64,000 bases of DNA from contig JAAOMT010000762.1 of assembly GCA_016748015.1 (NCBI GenBank), forward strand, positions 620,001 to 684,000. Reading direction: 5' to 3'. Shown one piece after another: positions 25,651-38,194 of this stretch. Position 1 is the stretch's first letter. Every line of letters starts with the position of its first letter. This DNA is from Geosiphon pyriformis. Its lineage: Eukaryota; Glomeromycota; Glomeromycetes; Archaeosporales; Geosiphonaceae. The translations under genes and the position numbers were made by a program. The notes under the pieces are model-generated. The model was not told the origin of the DNA. It saw only the letters and a program-made list of their open reading frames with translations, and made no database searches.

Positions 25651-26636
25651 CTTAAATATTTTTTTTTAAGTATTTAATAAGTGAAATCCAACTGCTATCT
25701 AGTACATAGAGCCAAACTAAGTGGCTCAAACTAAACGTAACTTATGCACTTACTACATGTGGCTAGCCATTTAGGCCAAACAAAGCAACACTACACACTT
25801 ATATTAACACATATACTACCACTTAGACCAGAATAAAAAAGACAAAGTTTTTAACAGCCAAAACTAACAGCAAAAGACTCAATAATACCAAGCATCCTAA
25901 TCATATTATCTAACAATACTAATGTTTTACTACAAGACAAATCCAACATTACACTATCATCTCCAACCAAACTGGTTTTTTTTATATCAACCCAAAACTT
26001 GGATCTTATGAGTCATGCTTTAGAATAATACAGCTTTACTAAATATCTCACAAAATTTACAACAGCAAAGATGGCTTTTTTCTTATTTTTGAAAATCTCA
26101 GCAGTCTTTATGAACCAACTCTTTAGCACAAATCCCTTGCACAAAACAGCATAAGTTCCAGAATCTGACAAACAATAAGAGAACACCTACAAAACAGCAG
26201 AAAAAAACAAGACACAATTGTCTGCCAAAGCAGCCCATCATATGGAGGCTTTAACCAGAATTTTTTCCTGGATGTTAGCATCTTAAAAACAGGTAAAAAC
26301 GTAATTTGACAACTTCATCTCACCACACAGTAGACACAGTACATCAGGATAGCTCCTATCATACAATTTCTTTCTAATAGTCATCAATAACTATTCATGT
26401 ACAGTCTTCATCAAATAAGTATGAAGATTAGATGACTTTTGACTCATAAAACCAGCAAGCATATGTGAGTCAGGGTGTCAGATCTTTGCAGTGATTTTTC
26501 AGTTTATATTCGTGATAAGTATACCAGAAACCACATCATGATTAGGACTAGCTTTCCAATAAGCATAACAAATAGATCTATAAATATCTTTAACAAAATG
26601 GCAGACATTGCTAGAAACGGCTGTATTCTCAGTCAT
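25651..26636 (-). pseudogene. LINE C-terminal remnant and 3' UTR
   Basis: From an ATG at 26636 one minus-strand frame runs to a TAG at 25791-25793, with eight or more in-frame stops (TGA, TAG, TAA). Blocks include YPDVLCLLCGEMKLSNYVFTC (CxxC with a degraded His), LCKGFVLKSWF, FVRYLVKLY and a C-terminus MIRMLGIIESFAVSFG followed by SGLSGSICVNISV. The same order is found at 18430-19017. The 3' part (25680-25790) matches the LINE 3' UTR there. No RT domain remains, typical of 5'-truncated LINE copies. Confidence 0.65.
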
Positions 26637-27862
26637 TAAATATTAATATCCAAATTTTTTTTTTATATATAATCAAAAAAAATATACAAACTTTAATATT
26701 TTAATAATAACAATTTTAGCAAACATAAAAATTTTAAATATTATTTATAAAAAACAAAAATTTTTTAATTAAAGTTATATACAAATAATTAATAGTATTT
26801 AAATTATTATTATCTAAATAAAAAACCAACAAAAATTAAAAAAATATGTAACAAAAATTAGAAAAAAAAATACATAACAAAAATTAAGAAAAAAAATATA
26901 TACAAAAAAAATACACAATAAAAATTATAAAATAAAAAACATATAAAATAATATACAGTATATAATAATATAAAACATAATTAATAAAACTTTTTTTTTC
27001 TTATATTTTTATAATTACAATCAAAGCAAAAAGTAAAAAAGTTTTAAATATTATTTTTTCTATAATAATTAATAAGATTTTAACAAAAAAAAATTTTTTT
27101 ATTGTTAAAACAATTAAATAAAATATTTTGATTATATTTCTTTTAAATATTAATAATAAAAAGCTGCTTTTAATAACTGCTAAAGTATTTTTTCACCTTT
27201 AATTAATGGTTTTTTTCTAATTAAAATTCTTTTTAAAAGACATATTTAAAATAATCTCTCTTTTTTTGTTTTTAATATTGTTTTTAATAATGTTTAAAAA
27301 ACAATTTTTAGTCATCAAAAATTTTTTGAGTAAATAATTTTTATTTTGGTATTTAATATTACTTTTAAGATTAAATTGGTTTTTGTTAATTTTTGTTTTA
27401 TTTGTTGTTTGACTTTATTGAATTTAAGTTAAGTTTAAAAAATAATATTAAATTGTTTTATATAAATTTTGCTTTTAAAGTTTTTTTAATTATAATTGTT
27501 AATTAATAGTTTTCTCTTTTTGACTATACTTAAAATTGCAAAATCTTCTGTAATAACTTTAATTTCTTTTTTTCTATTTTTGTTGTATTATATAATATTT
27601 TTTTTAGTATATTTTTTAATAATATTAAAAATAGTTTTGGTACTTTTGATGTTATCATCTTTGTTTAGTTAAATTTGTTGGTTTGTAATAATATATTATA
27701 ATAATTTTTAAGGATTTTTTTTTTGCTACTATTACTGTTTTTAATAATTAATTTGTGTTAATTAAAAAGAATAATATTCAGAATTTTTTTTCTTAAACAA
27801 AAAAAGTTATTATTTTTTTTAATATTTTTAAGACCAAATTAGTTAATTTTTTTTTAATTATA
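26637..27862. other. AT desert, T-rich on the plus strand in its second half
   Basis: Composed of A/T runs, with poly-T clusters from about 26990. It is the left side of the site where the Tigger element landed. Short minus-strand Lys/Asn-rich stretches could be eroded coding DNA, but nothing is identifiable. Confidence 0.45.
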
Positions 27863-28013
27863 CAGTGAACTCTCTTTATAATCACATTTTTTGGTCAGCA
27901 TATTTGTGATAACTATAGAAAGATGGAACTATAAAAAATGATTAATATCTTATTACATAATCTATATATCACATGCATAATATAATAACCAATTATATAT
28001 ATTTTATTTAAAA

Positions 28014-28510
28014 AAGCTATCTATTTGCAACTGTTTTTTCTCTTCTTGAACTTTGAGAACAGTATTATAAATTAATATTTTCAAAGTTTTAAAAAAGTCT
28101 GAATTAACTTTTTCACTATACTGCTCTTTACAATAGCACAATGTATCTTTAAGTGCAGTTTTACCTTAATGTATAGATAGCAAAAACAAAAATTCATCTT
28201 CATTTTCACTTTCTAAATCTTCATTTGTATTAGAATTTTCACTATACTTGTTAATAAGATCCACAATTTCATTCTTTGAGACATAAGTAAATAATAATTT
28301 AAACTTGTTAATATTAATAAAGTCTATTGCTAATAGCTTGTCAATATCAATGTGCTCAATAAAAACTTGTACTTCTTATAAGAGTTCTTGTTCAATATCT
28401 AATGGATGGGCTGGCATTTGATTATTATTCAGAATTCTTATATGATGCCAACAGTTTTGTATTGTAGTTGTTGTTACCACTGACCACACATCAATTAGAA
28501 AGTCAACCAC
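28014..28510 (-). pseudogene. Tigger transposase, C-terminal part
   Basis: The minus-strand reading begins at the insertion junction with VVDFLIDVWSVV, then TTIQNCW, followed by a long acidic tail to a TAA at 28014-28016. It continues the reading that stops at 48170: the pair joins in frame if one copy of the 4-bp duplication is dropped. It contains two in-frame TAA stops. The TIxNCW block is typical of the end of the pogo/Tigger DDE domain. Confidence 0.8.
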
Positions 28511-29495
28511 TATTACTAGACGAAATTAGAGATATTGTTTAGCATGAAATTATTCTTATAAATCTTATCATTAATTAGCATATATTATCGTTTCAAATTA
28601 TCATTTATTATATTAGCAAAATGTCCAAAATTATCATTTAATTAATAATCCAATTTGTATATAACACAAATGTAACCTAAGTGCGATGATCAATCATGCA
28701 ATATCCTGAAATATGTAACATTCAAAAGTTCACCAAAATTTGTAGAAATTTGCCAAAATAATTGATAGTTTACCGAAATATCTAATAGTTTGCAGAAATA
28801 ACTTGTAGTTTGCCGAAATGTATTTTTAGTTCAGCGAAATTGTAGAAAAGAGCAAAGTTCAAGTTCATGGAATAGTGTTACAACAAGTTGTATAAAAGAA
28901 AAGCTTCTCTCTTTGAGAAAATATATCTTACTTTAGATTTATTACTTAGAACCATTTCTACATACACAAAAAGAAATAAATATCAAATAATTCGAAAAAC
29001 CAAATTCTTTAATTATTGCACTTAGAAAATCCCTAAAACCCAACTAATGTTTTAAAATTGATTAGCTACCAATTTCAGTAAAACTGTTAGTGACTCCAGG
29101 CCTAGATAGAAAACGTTTTCCTTGACAGAATTCTATTTCTTTTACATTTCTTTTATTTTTTTTCTTTTATTTTTTTATTATAATCATTAAGGTAGCCTAT
29201 AGACGAGATTCCTGTAAAAGAGTTGACTTTTATAGCAAAGTAATTACACATTTTTTAGTAAGCTTCCAGATGAGCAATTCCTGGGAAAGAGTTGACATTT
29301 ACTACAACATAACTACACGAAGCAACTGGCATGGAATTGGCCATTCCACTTATAAGCCCAGTAGTTCAAATTATAGGAGATAATTTGAAGATAAAATTCA
29401 GTTATCGGAGGTTCAAACACTTTCCATAGTCATGAATTAACAGCATTACAACAAACATACAAGAGCTAAGAAGAGACCAAAAACCTCTGGTAACA
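28511..29495 (+). repeat. 5' LTR of element A
   Basis: Starts TATTACTAGA (decayed TGTTACCAGA) and ends TCTGGTAACA, 985 bp. U3 has an array of about 20-bp repeats at 28728-28845 and a TATAAAAG box at 28891-28898. The downstream part has a pyrimidine-rich tract at 29128-29175. The PBS follows after two bases. Confidence 0.88.
28728..28845 (+). promoter_or_regulatory. U3 tandem array upstream of the TATA box (family 1)
   Basis: About six degenerate copies of AGTTTGCCGAAAT with 18-23 bp spacing end about 45 bp before TATAAAAG (28891). The same array is present at 37377-37496, 46257-46355 and 47397-47515. Most copies once held a CpG (CCGAAA), now often CTGAAA or CCAAAA. Confidence 0.7.
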
Positions 29496-29496
29496 T

Positions 29497-30990
29497 TTGG
29501 TGCTCTTCCACAGAAATAACACAGTGACAACAACTTCAAAAGTAGCGACTCAAACAGATTCAAGAACTCTAAAGTATTATCAGTCAATCTACACTCACTG
29601 CAAGCAGAGATTTGACATCCCAGACGGAATTGAAACATTCAAGAAAACACTTTACCAGTACATTGAAAATTGCATCAACAATTATTTTCTTGGAGACTAC
29701 AACATTTCAGAAGTTAGACACAACTTATATGAAAGCTTAGTACATTACTCTCGTCTAAACACTCAGGATTTTAACAGGCAAACACTTGAAACATATTTTC
29801 AAGAACTCAATTTCAATATTATTCAGTATTGTAAAGAGAATTACCCAGTAGAACAGAAATTTTCTCTTAGTTTTGAATCGGAAACAGAAGAAAAAAAAGA
29901 AAAAAAGAAACAAAAACTCAGAACTACTCCCAATACACCTAAAACCACTGCCAAACACTTACAAACTCTAGAACCAGGAACCAGCTTTAAATTACCACTC
30001 TCAATCACATCATTTCCAGCTTTACTTGCTCAACCACAAACACTAAGCTTACCACTTATTCGGTTTTCAAGAATAGAAGATTTTTAGTCACCCAAAAGCC
30101 CTATTCAACAACAGGAACCAATATTAACCAGCACAAATCTTATTGATTACTTAGCAGAAAATCAAAGTGAAGAGACCAAATCAGAACAAGAAACAGAAGA
30201 CTCAAAAAACAAAGAAGAAATGGCCTCCACATATATCACAAAAATTTCTGAGTTCACAGGAGAAGACAGTAAAACCAGTTCTTAAGAATGGCTTGACAAA
30301 GTCTCAAAAGCAGGAGATGTAAATGGTTGGAACGCTGCCAGAATGTTAAAAGCAATTCCATACTTCTTACAAGGAACAGCCAGTGAATGGTTTGAAAACT
30401 TAGAAGCCCTACCAGAAGACTGGGAAGCATTCAAAACTGCTTTTCTAGAACAGTTCACTGACAATAACACTTCTATTACTCTTCAAAATTGGTTCCAAAA
30501 TATCAAGCAAAAACCAAGTGAATCAGTTATGACCTATCTTGGGAAATTCAACAAACTGCTTAGAAGGATTCGCCAATTAGAAACAAATGAATACTACTCC
30601 AATGCACAAATCTTGGATCAATTTATTGCTGAACTAAAAGACAAACTTATCAAGAAAGTTTGCTCACATGCACCAGAAGATTTAGCCACTGCTATTCAAC
30701 AGGCAAAAAACTATGAAATGGCCATAAAAGAAGCCAACTGTACCGAACTTGTTAACCTGGCTATTGGAGAAACCAGCTCAGCAGCTGAAGAAAAGATTGA
30801 CCAATTAACCAAGAAAGTTGAAAACTACTTCACCAACCAATAGCAATAACAGCAGCTGCAGCAATCACAACAACCACAAAGATACTAACCCCTACAATGA
30901 CACAATCAAAACAACTTCGGACTACCATCCAACAACCAAATCCAAAATTGCCATTACTGTGGAATCTCTGGCCACTGGAAAAGAGATTGC
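29497..30990 (+). pseudogene. gag of element A
   Basis: One frame runs from near the PBS (no ATG; a GTG-type start is likely where element B has GTGGCGACC) to the zinc knuckle at 30949-30990 (CHYCGISGHWKRDC, CX2CX4HX4C). A basic, Glu/Lys-rich linker (about 29880-29960) separates an N-terminal alpha-helical part from the retrotransposon-gag capsid block at 30280-30700 (EWLDKV, ASEWFENL, FNKLLRRIRQL). Stops at 30088, 30285 and 30841 correspond to sense codons in copy B or come from CAA or CAG. Gag would package element RNA. A Gln-rich stretch precedes the knuckle. Confidence 0.82.
29498..29509 (+). other. Primer binding site of element A
   Basis: TGGTGCTCTTCC begins two bases after the LTR. 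It is complementary to a tRNA 3' end reading GAGCACCA. The same site is at 38152 in element B. Confidence 0.75.
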
Positions 30991-31232
30991 AGAAAGCTAC
31001 AATGAGACCAACAAAATAGGAGTAATCAACATTATTCTCCACCACAGCAATCTTATTATCAACCACCACCACCAGCTTACTATTCACCAAGATCCCAATA
31101 CCAAAATAACTATTATCAGCCCATCCCACACAACATTATCAAGTACCTGCTCAAAGATTGATTACACAAAATCAATTCACACCACAAAACCAATACCAAG
31201 TAAACAACAATAGAATCAATTCGAACAACTAA

Positions 31233-31800
31233 TTGGTTCTCCAAAATTCCACTCAACCAAGATCCAACCACTATCACACTCAACTCAGTTATTTAACAAT
31301 GCCAGAAGAACAGGATTTTCACCATACTGCACTTTTAGAAGGTAGAACTGCAGTACAACAACAAAATCTTTCTCATAACCACACTACTATTCCACCAGCC
31401 AGAATTGCTGAAAATGCCAATTTTTCTGATATCTTTCCTTTCGAGTTTGAAGCCAATGAATCACCATTTCTATTCAGCAATGCTGCTGCAAATGAACAGA
31501 AAGCAATCACAGCTATGTATACTGAAGCTAAAGTTGAAGAAAAGACAATTTGCTTAATCCTAGACAGTGGATCCGCTAGAAGTATTATTACTTATCAGTT
31601 GATGCAACAGTTAAAGAAAAATGTTGACTGACCAGCTCAAACAGTAATTGTCACTGCCGATGGCATAAAAAAGACTCCAGTGGAAGAAATTGACAATTTT
31701 TCATTCACTCTTGATGGAATTATCATTCCAGTCAAAGTTCTTATAATGAATGCTTCTCAGTATCAAGCCCTTGTCAGAAATGACTGGCTTCAAAAAGCCA
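31233..31800 (+). pseudogene. Protease domain of element A
   Basis: Retropepsin-like aspartic protease: LILDSGSARSIITYQLM at 31552-31605 holds the DSGS active site, followed by a flap-like segment and NDWLQKANAKLDW. The frame differs from gag because A lost 34 bp near 31110 relative to element B, where gag and protease share one frame. A TGA at 31629 replaces an Arg codon position. It would mature the Gag-Pol polyprotein. Confidence 0.8.
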
Positions 31801-32079
31801 ATGCAAAATTAGACTGGAAAACCCAAGAACTACAAATCTCTTACCAAGGACAACATGCCCAAGTACCTGCCACTTGTGGTACATTCAACAAATGCTCCAA
31901 AAAAGCCCTGGCTTTTGAATTTGAACCAGAAAAAGAAAAACCAATAATCAAAACATTTATTGCTCTTGGATCAATGTTCAATTGGGCCGATGAAACTGAA
32001 CAAAAACATTTTACTCTACACTCCAAACTCGAAACCCTTGGATGGAATACCCCTTACTTAAAGACTGAGCCAAGAAAAC

Positions 32080-32700
32080 AATGCTCTTACATTCCCCTTA
32101 AATGTAAGGACTGCCACAAGAAACTATCATCAATGAAAGCTTGTATTTCATCTGAAGAAGAATATGAAAGTTACATCTACTACTATTGCAAGGCCTGCCA
32201 TTGAAAACAATAAGGCCACTTGATCAAAAGAAGCGGAAAATGAGATGGAACACTTTGTCTTACTTGTGGAAAGCAGCTTCTTGATGAATGTGACTGGATT
32301 GATGTTAGAGGAGGAGTCTGCAATCAAACTTGTCAATATGCTCTTTCTATTGCAGAAAAAGTAAAATGTGGAACACCTTTCAATGCTGCATACAACAGCA
32401 TCCTCAGCAAACTCTATCACTATCTCCATGATGCCGAAATGATCTATAAACTTGCCATGGTTTTAATTAATGGAGGAACCAAAGAAGATGTCCTTCAAAT
32501 GAAGGAAGCTAAATATATTGAATATACATTGGAATTAGCTGGATTTGATTATAAAGATGAAATAGAAGTATACCACCAAATCACAAGTCACATCTACCTA
32601 ACCCAAGAAGCTCAAATTCAACAATTAGAGCAAATAAACATTAAATTATGTGAGAAGTGTATAATACCATGTAACAAACAATAGTGTCCTGAATGCTATA
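32080..32700 (+). pseudogene. Cys-rich segment between protease and dUTPase, element A
   Basis: Contains repeated CxxC-type pairs: CKDCHKK, YYYCKACH, CLTCGKQ, CNQTCQY and CEKCIIPCNKQ, stop, CPEC. It is about 200 residues long and helical between the cysteine groups. The spacing suggests two or three zinc-binding modules. I know of no standard Ty3/gypsy domain in this place; function unknown. The same segment is at 40800-41420 in B and, decayed, at about 16370-16848 in C. Confidence 0.7.
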
Positions 32701-32819
32701 CTCTTAGCATTCCATTGCCCAGCAAAAGTGATGAATATGAAATTGAATTTGGAGAACTTGAAGCAACAGAAGAAATTGAAACAACACTCATCTACCTCAT
32801 CGAAAATCAGCTTGCTTCA

Positions 32820-33251
32820 CAACTCAAATACTTCAACAACAATGGACAAGGAATAAAACTAAAAAAAGCACATGAAATTGATGCTGGATACGATCTATGA
32901 TATCCAGGAAAAGACACTTTGGTTTTTCAACCAAATTCTCTTACCAAAATCAACCTCAAAATTGCCCTCAAAATCCCACCAGAAGCAATAGTCCAAATTG
33001 CTTCACAATCATCATTGGCAAGCAAAGGAATCAATGTTAAAGGAGGAATTATAGATATTGAATATACAGGAGACATTACAATCATGTTACAAAATGAAAC
33101 CAATAAACCTTTTCAGATTGAACATGCTGAAAAAATTGCTTAAGCTATTTATTTACCCTTAATCAACATTTCGGGTTTACAATTAGTCAGTTAAAGAGAA
33201 CAATTGGGAAAAAGTGGAAGAGAAACCAATGGTTTTGGTTCAACTGGACAA
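32820..33251 (+). pseudogene. dUTPase domain of element A
   Basis: Trimeric-dUTPase motifs appear in order: 1, AHEIDAGYDL (32865-32897); 2, QIASQSSLASKGI (32994-33032, Arg replaced by Gln); 3, GGIIDIEYTGDI (33042-33077) with the catalytic Asp; 4, FQIEHAEKIA (33111-33140); 5, RETNGFGSTG (33219-33248). Stops at 32898 (TGA), 33141 (TAA, CAA in B) and in the linker before motif 5. The enzyme hydrolyses dUTP to dUMP and limits uracil in cDNA. It sits between protease and RT in the same frame as both. Confidence 0.85.
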
Positions 33252-33689
33252 TTCACAGTTCTAGTAAACATAGCTTTTAATAAACAAAGTAAAGCTCACC
33301 AGATTCTATGACTTCCACAACCAATTACTATTTTACCCTTTGGAGAACACCCTGAAATTTACACTTGTAAAAAGCCAATGACCACACAACAAATTTTTGA
33401 GTCCAATAAACGAATCTACTTGGAACATAATATCTCAATTTCAAATATTTACATCCCAGAAGAAACAAAAAAAGTCCAAGTCATTTTTTACAATTCCAAT
33501 AATTACTCCATAGTTTTATTAAATAACTTAGAAATTGGAGTTATTTACAGTAATATCTTTCAACAAGAATTACCCCAAACAGTCTCCAATTTCTCTGAAA
33601 TTATTGGACATTCACTACCAAAAATCAACCCAAACTCTAGCTCTGAAAACTATCATGTTGTCATAGAAAAACTATCTTGAATCAACATG

Positions 33690-36522
33690 GGACAACTTGA
33701 ACCACAACAACAGAACCAGCTCAAAGAACTAATTGCAGAATTTGCCAATATCTTTGCTGAAAACAACAATGACTTAGGAAGAACTAATTTGGTTCAACAC
33801 TAAATCTATATAGAAAATGCCAAACTGAAGCGACAGCAAGCCTACCAAGTTGCTTCAGAAAGTCACCAATTTATCCATGAAGAAGTACAATGGATGTTCA
33901 ACAATGGGCTTATTCAACTATTAATAAATCTATGGGCCTTATCTGTGGTCTTAGTTAAAAAGAAAAATGGAAAGATACAATTTTGTGTTGATTATTGACA
34001 ACTTAACAATGTCACCATTGGAAATGCCTACCCTCTTCCCTGAATTGATGATATGTTGGATGCCCTTGGAAAATCCAAATACTTTTCGACATTAGATTTA
34101 GAGAGTGAATACTGGCAAGTTGCCATGGATCCCAAAGATCACCCCAAAACAGCATTCACCACTCAAAAAGGAAATTACGAATTCAACATAATGCCTTTTG
34201 GATTATGCAATGCACCAGCAACATTCCAAAGACTCATGGATGTTGTTTATAAAGGCCTTCTTTGAAAATCAGTAGTTGTCTATCTTAATAATACTGATGT
34301 TTATTCACCATTTTTTGAGTTACACTTAAAACACCTGCGAGAAGTTTTTCAATGATTATAGAAAGCAGGATTGAAACTGAACATTGAAAAATACTACTTC
34401 GGAAAAATGAGTTTGGCCTTTCTTGTTCACATTGTTAGCAAAGATAGAATTAAACCAGACCCTGAAAAAATCAGCACTGTTAAAAACTTCAAGACTTCAT
34501 GAAATACTACAGAATTAAGAGGATTTATTGAATTAGCATCCTATTACCGAAAATTCATCAAAAGATTCTTAGAAATTGCAAAACCCTTCAACCAGTTCAC
34601 TACTAAAAATGTTAAATACAAATGGATGGAAGAACACCAAAAAGCTTTTGAAATTCTCAAAGAAAAGCTGACAACAGCTCCAATTTTCGCCTACCCAGAC
34701 TTTAATAACCAATTTCAACTAGCTACAGACATTTTTTACACTGTCTTTGGTGCCATCTTATCACAATTAGATGACAACAAAAATGAGCGAGTAATTGCTT
34801 ATGCTAGCAGAACATTAAAACCAGCTGAGAAAAACTACCCTGCCACAGAACTAGAAACAGCAGCTGTAATTTGGGCCCTATACCACTTCAACCTTTATCT
34901 CAGGCCTAAAGAATTTGACATTATCACTGATAATATTGGACTCAAATGGCTTCAAAACAAAAACACTCAGCTGAATGCCAAACAAACCCAATGGACAGAA
35001 TTTTTAGCTAACTACTGATACATTGTACATCACAAACCAGAAAAACTCCACACCAATGTTAATTGTCTCTCAAGAATAAGGCAAGATTAGAACATAAAAC
35101 CAACACCCATTTGAATTAACAACAAGACAACAAACAATGAATCCCAAAAACTACAACAATCTTAAACAATATTTGGAGACATTAACAATTCCAACAAATT
35201 GGTCTGCAGATAAAAAACACCGATTACAACAACAAGCCAAACAATACTTCTTACACAACAACATGATTTATTATTGAAACTTCAGAAACTGAGACAATCC
35301 ACTCAGATTAATACAAGAACATGAAAAAGAAACCATTTTATATAACATGCACTCAGATCCTTTATCAGCACACCTAGGAAAAGACAGCACCACCCAGAGA
35401 ACACTAGAATATTACTTTTGGCCTTGAATGAGAAAAGACATTTATGAATACATTAAGTCTTGTGATAGTTGTCAAAGAAAAGGAGGAACTCGTCCTATAG
35501 AACTTTTAAATCCAATCAAAGTTGGACAGTCTTTTGACTGAGTTGGTATCGATTTAGTCAGACCACTACTTATCACAAACCAAGGAAACCGTTATATTGC
35601 AGTAGCTGTAGACTATCTTACCAAATGGCCTAAAGCCAGAGCCATTCAATGAGCAGATGTGAAATCAGTAGCAAATTTCATCTACGAAGACATCATTTGT
35701 AGACATAGATGCCCAATAGAACTTTTATCTGATCAAGGAACACATTTTGTGAACAATTTAATCCAAGAAATTTGTGAACGATTTAATGTCAAGAGACCAT
35801 TATCTTTGCCCTACCATTTACAAACAAATGGACTTGTAGAACATTTCAATAGAACATTGTGTGAATTATTAGCCAAAGTTTCAACCGATTTTGAGCAAAA
35901 ATAGGATTTCTTTATTCTGTCAGTGTTACTAACATATAGAACACTAAAACATGACACCACAAAAAACACACTATTTGACTTAATCTATGGAAGGACAGCA
36001 ATGTTACCAATTAATTTTACCATGGAACCATACCCAATGCAGCCAATCAATGAAAAAAACTTTTAGGAAACACTTTGATGAAGAGTCTACAATCTTCTTA
36101 ACATATTGGAAAGAAAATGACGAATAGCAGCCACCCATATTAAACACTTCCAAGCTCAACAAAAAGAACAGCATGACAACAAATTGCCACCAGTCACCAA
36201 TAAATTTAAAATTGGAAACAAAGTTCTCTTACACAGAACTAAAACTGAAAAATAATGGAGTGGGAAATTTGAAAATAAATGGAATGGACCATTTTTTATC
36301 TATGAAGTTCTAGGTAACAAATCATACAAGCTAAGACTTGATGACAAAATCCTAGCAAAAGTTGCACATAGAAATTGTTTGAAACACTATAATTCCAGAA
36401 ACAATCCTGAACCATTAATTCCACAAATTGGTACACATTCCCCTTTAATTAATCCTGAAGATATTTTCCAAAATTTAGAACCAATAGTTGTTATTGAACA
36501 ACCTCCCAACTTGAATACTTAA
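33690..36522 (+). pseudogene. RT, RNase H and integrase of element A
   Basis: RT covers about 33840-34430: VLVKKKNGK, FSTLDLES, FNIMPFGLCNAPATFQRLM, then VVVYLNNTD at 34272-34295, where the YLDD active site has become YLNN. RNase H runs at about 34660-34950 (QLATDIF, ATELETA, IITDNIGL) and ends in EKLHTNVNCLSR. After a TAG at about 35089 and a frame change, integrase starts at an ATG near 35137. It has the zinc domain (H...H...CDSCQ), GIDLV (35545-35556), LLSDQGTHF and GLVEHFNRTL as DDE, and ends at 36520-36522 without a chromodomain. About 20 stops, mostly TGA at Arg or Trp sites. Confidence 0.85.
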
Positions 36523-36644
36523 CTTAAATTTATTATTATAGTTATCTCCTTATAATTTAGAAACAATTTCACAAAAACAAAGCAAAAATAATATATAAAC
36601 CCATATACCAAAAATAATTTTCTTTTATTTTCAAATCTCTTATA

Positions 36645-37162
36645 ATGACTATTCCTCAAAACATTTAACAATTATCCCAAAAACTAATGTTAGCTTTAAA
36701 AACAATACCTGAATTATCTATTACTGTTACTGGAAACCACATTAATTATACCCAAACAGAAGTAATCACAAATTTAGCTCCAAATTCACGAAAATATTAC
36801 TCATATAAGAAGAACACAAGAAGTTATTCTGAAATTCATCTGCCAGAACTTTTAAAGTTTGCTTTAAGAGAAAACTTAATGCTCATTCCTATTAGTATTC
36901 CACAAAATGCTACTATTCAACAAAAACTTCAACTGTGTCTTAATAAAGAAAACTATGACTATACTCCAATATATAGATATTTCTACATTGGAAAAACACT
37001 TCATGAATGAAAACAGGAGCTTACAGCAGCAAACCTCACAAAAAAAGCTATTTGGAAACAACTCCACAACGAATTAAAGACAACAGCTGGACCTACAAAC
37101 AGTTGTTATAAACTAAGAGCTGCTCTTAGACTTTATGACCTATTCCACATCTGTGAAAACAT
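36645..37162 (+). pseudogene. Extra ORF downstream of integrase, element A (5' part)
   Basis: Starts with an ATG at 36645 (MTIPQNI then TAA, CAA in B) and continues LALKTIPELSITVTGNHINY and on to LRAALRLYDLFH. It is cut at 37162 by element B. The rest continues at 47016 and would end inside the 3' LTR at about 47217. No domain, signal peptide or membrane segment is recognised; it is not env-like. Compare the uncut copy at 45356-46075. Confidence 0.7.
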
Positions 37163-38149
37163 TGTTACCAGACGAAATTAGACCTATTGTTTAACATGAA
37201 ATTACCCTTATAAATCTTATCATTAATTAGCATATATTATTGTTTTAAATTATTACTTATTACATTAGCAAAATATTCGAAATTATCATTTAATTAATAA
37301 CCCAATTTGTACATAACACAAATGTAACCTAATTGCGATGATTGATCATGCAATACTCCGAACTATGTAACATTCAAAAAGTTTGCCGAAATTTGTAGAA
37401 ATTTGCCAAAATAATTGATAGTTCACCGAAATATCTAATAGTTTGCAGAAATAACTTGTAGTTCACTAAAATGTATTTTTAGTTTAGCAAAATTGTAGAA
37501 AATAGCAAAGTTCGAGTTCATAGAATAGTGTTATGACAAGTTGTATAAAAGAAAAGTGTTTCTTTTCGAGAAAATGTATCTTACTTCAGATTAAAAATAA
37601 TTAGAATAATCTTTTACACCCAAAAGACAAATAAATATCAAATAATTCGAAAAGCCAAATTCTTAAATTATTTTCCTTGAAATTAACCAATTCCTACTAA
37701 CAGTTTGAAATTGACTAGTTACCAATTTTGGTAAACTGTTAAAGCACTTTCAGGCCTGGATCCGAAACAACTTCCATAAATCATCAGTTTTATTTTTTTC
37801 TTTTACATTTCTTTTATTTTATTTTATTTTATTATAAATCATTTGGGTAGCCTACAGATAAGAATTTCTGTAAAAGAGTTGACTTTTATAGCAAAGTAAC
37901 TATACATTTTTAGTGAGCTTCCAGATGAGCAATTTCTGGGAAAGAGTTGACATTTACTACAATGTAACTATACAAAGTAACTGGCATGGAATTGGCCATT
38001 CCACTTATAAGCCCAGCAGTTCAAATTATAGGAGATAATTTGAAGATAAATTCAGTTATCAAAAGTTCAAACACTTCCCATAATCGTGAATTAACAGCAT
38101 TACAACAAACATACAAAAGCTAAAAAGAGACCAAAAATCTCTGGTAACA
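37163..38149 (+). repeat. 5' LTR of element B
   Basis: TGTTACCAGA...TCTGGTAACA, 987 bp with perfect 10-bp inverted ends. It has a U3 repeat array and TATAAAAG at about 37545. PBS TGGTGCTCTCCC begins at 38152. Confidence 0.88.
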
Positions 38150-38194
38150 TTTGGTGCTCTCCCACAGAAACAACACAGCAAAAACAAATTCAAA

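Noticed and set aside
30830-31129. Long minus-strand frame opposite the gag zinc-knuckle region
   Set aside because: Shadow of the Gln/Asn-rich gag linker; the plus strand contains CHYCGISGHWKRDC.
36645-37162. An env-like gene downstream of integrase
   Set aside because: No signal peptide, no transmembrane segment and no cysteine pattern of envelope proteins in either copy.
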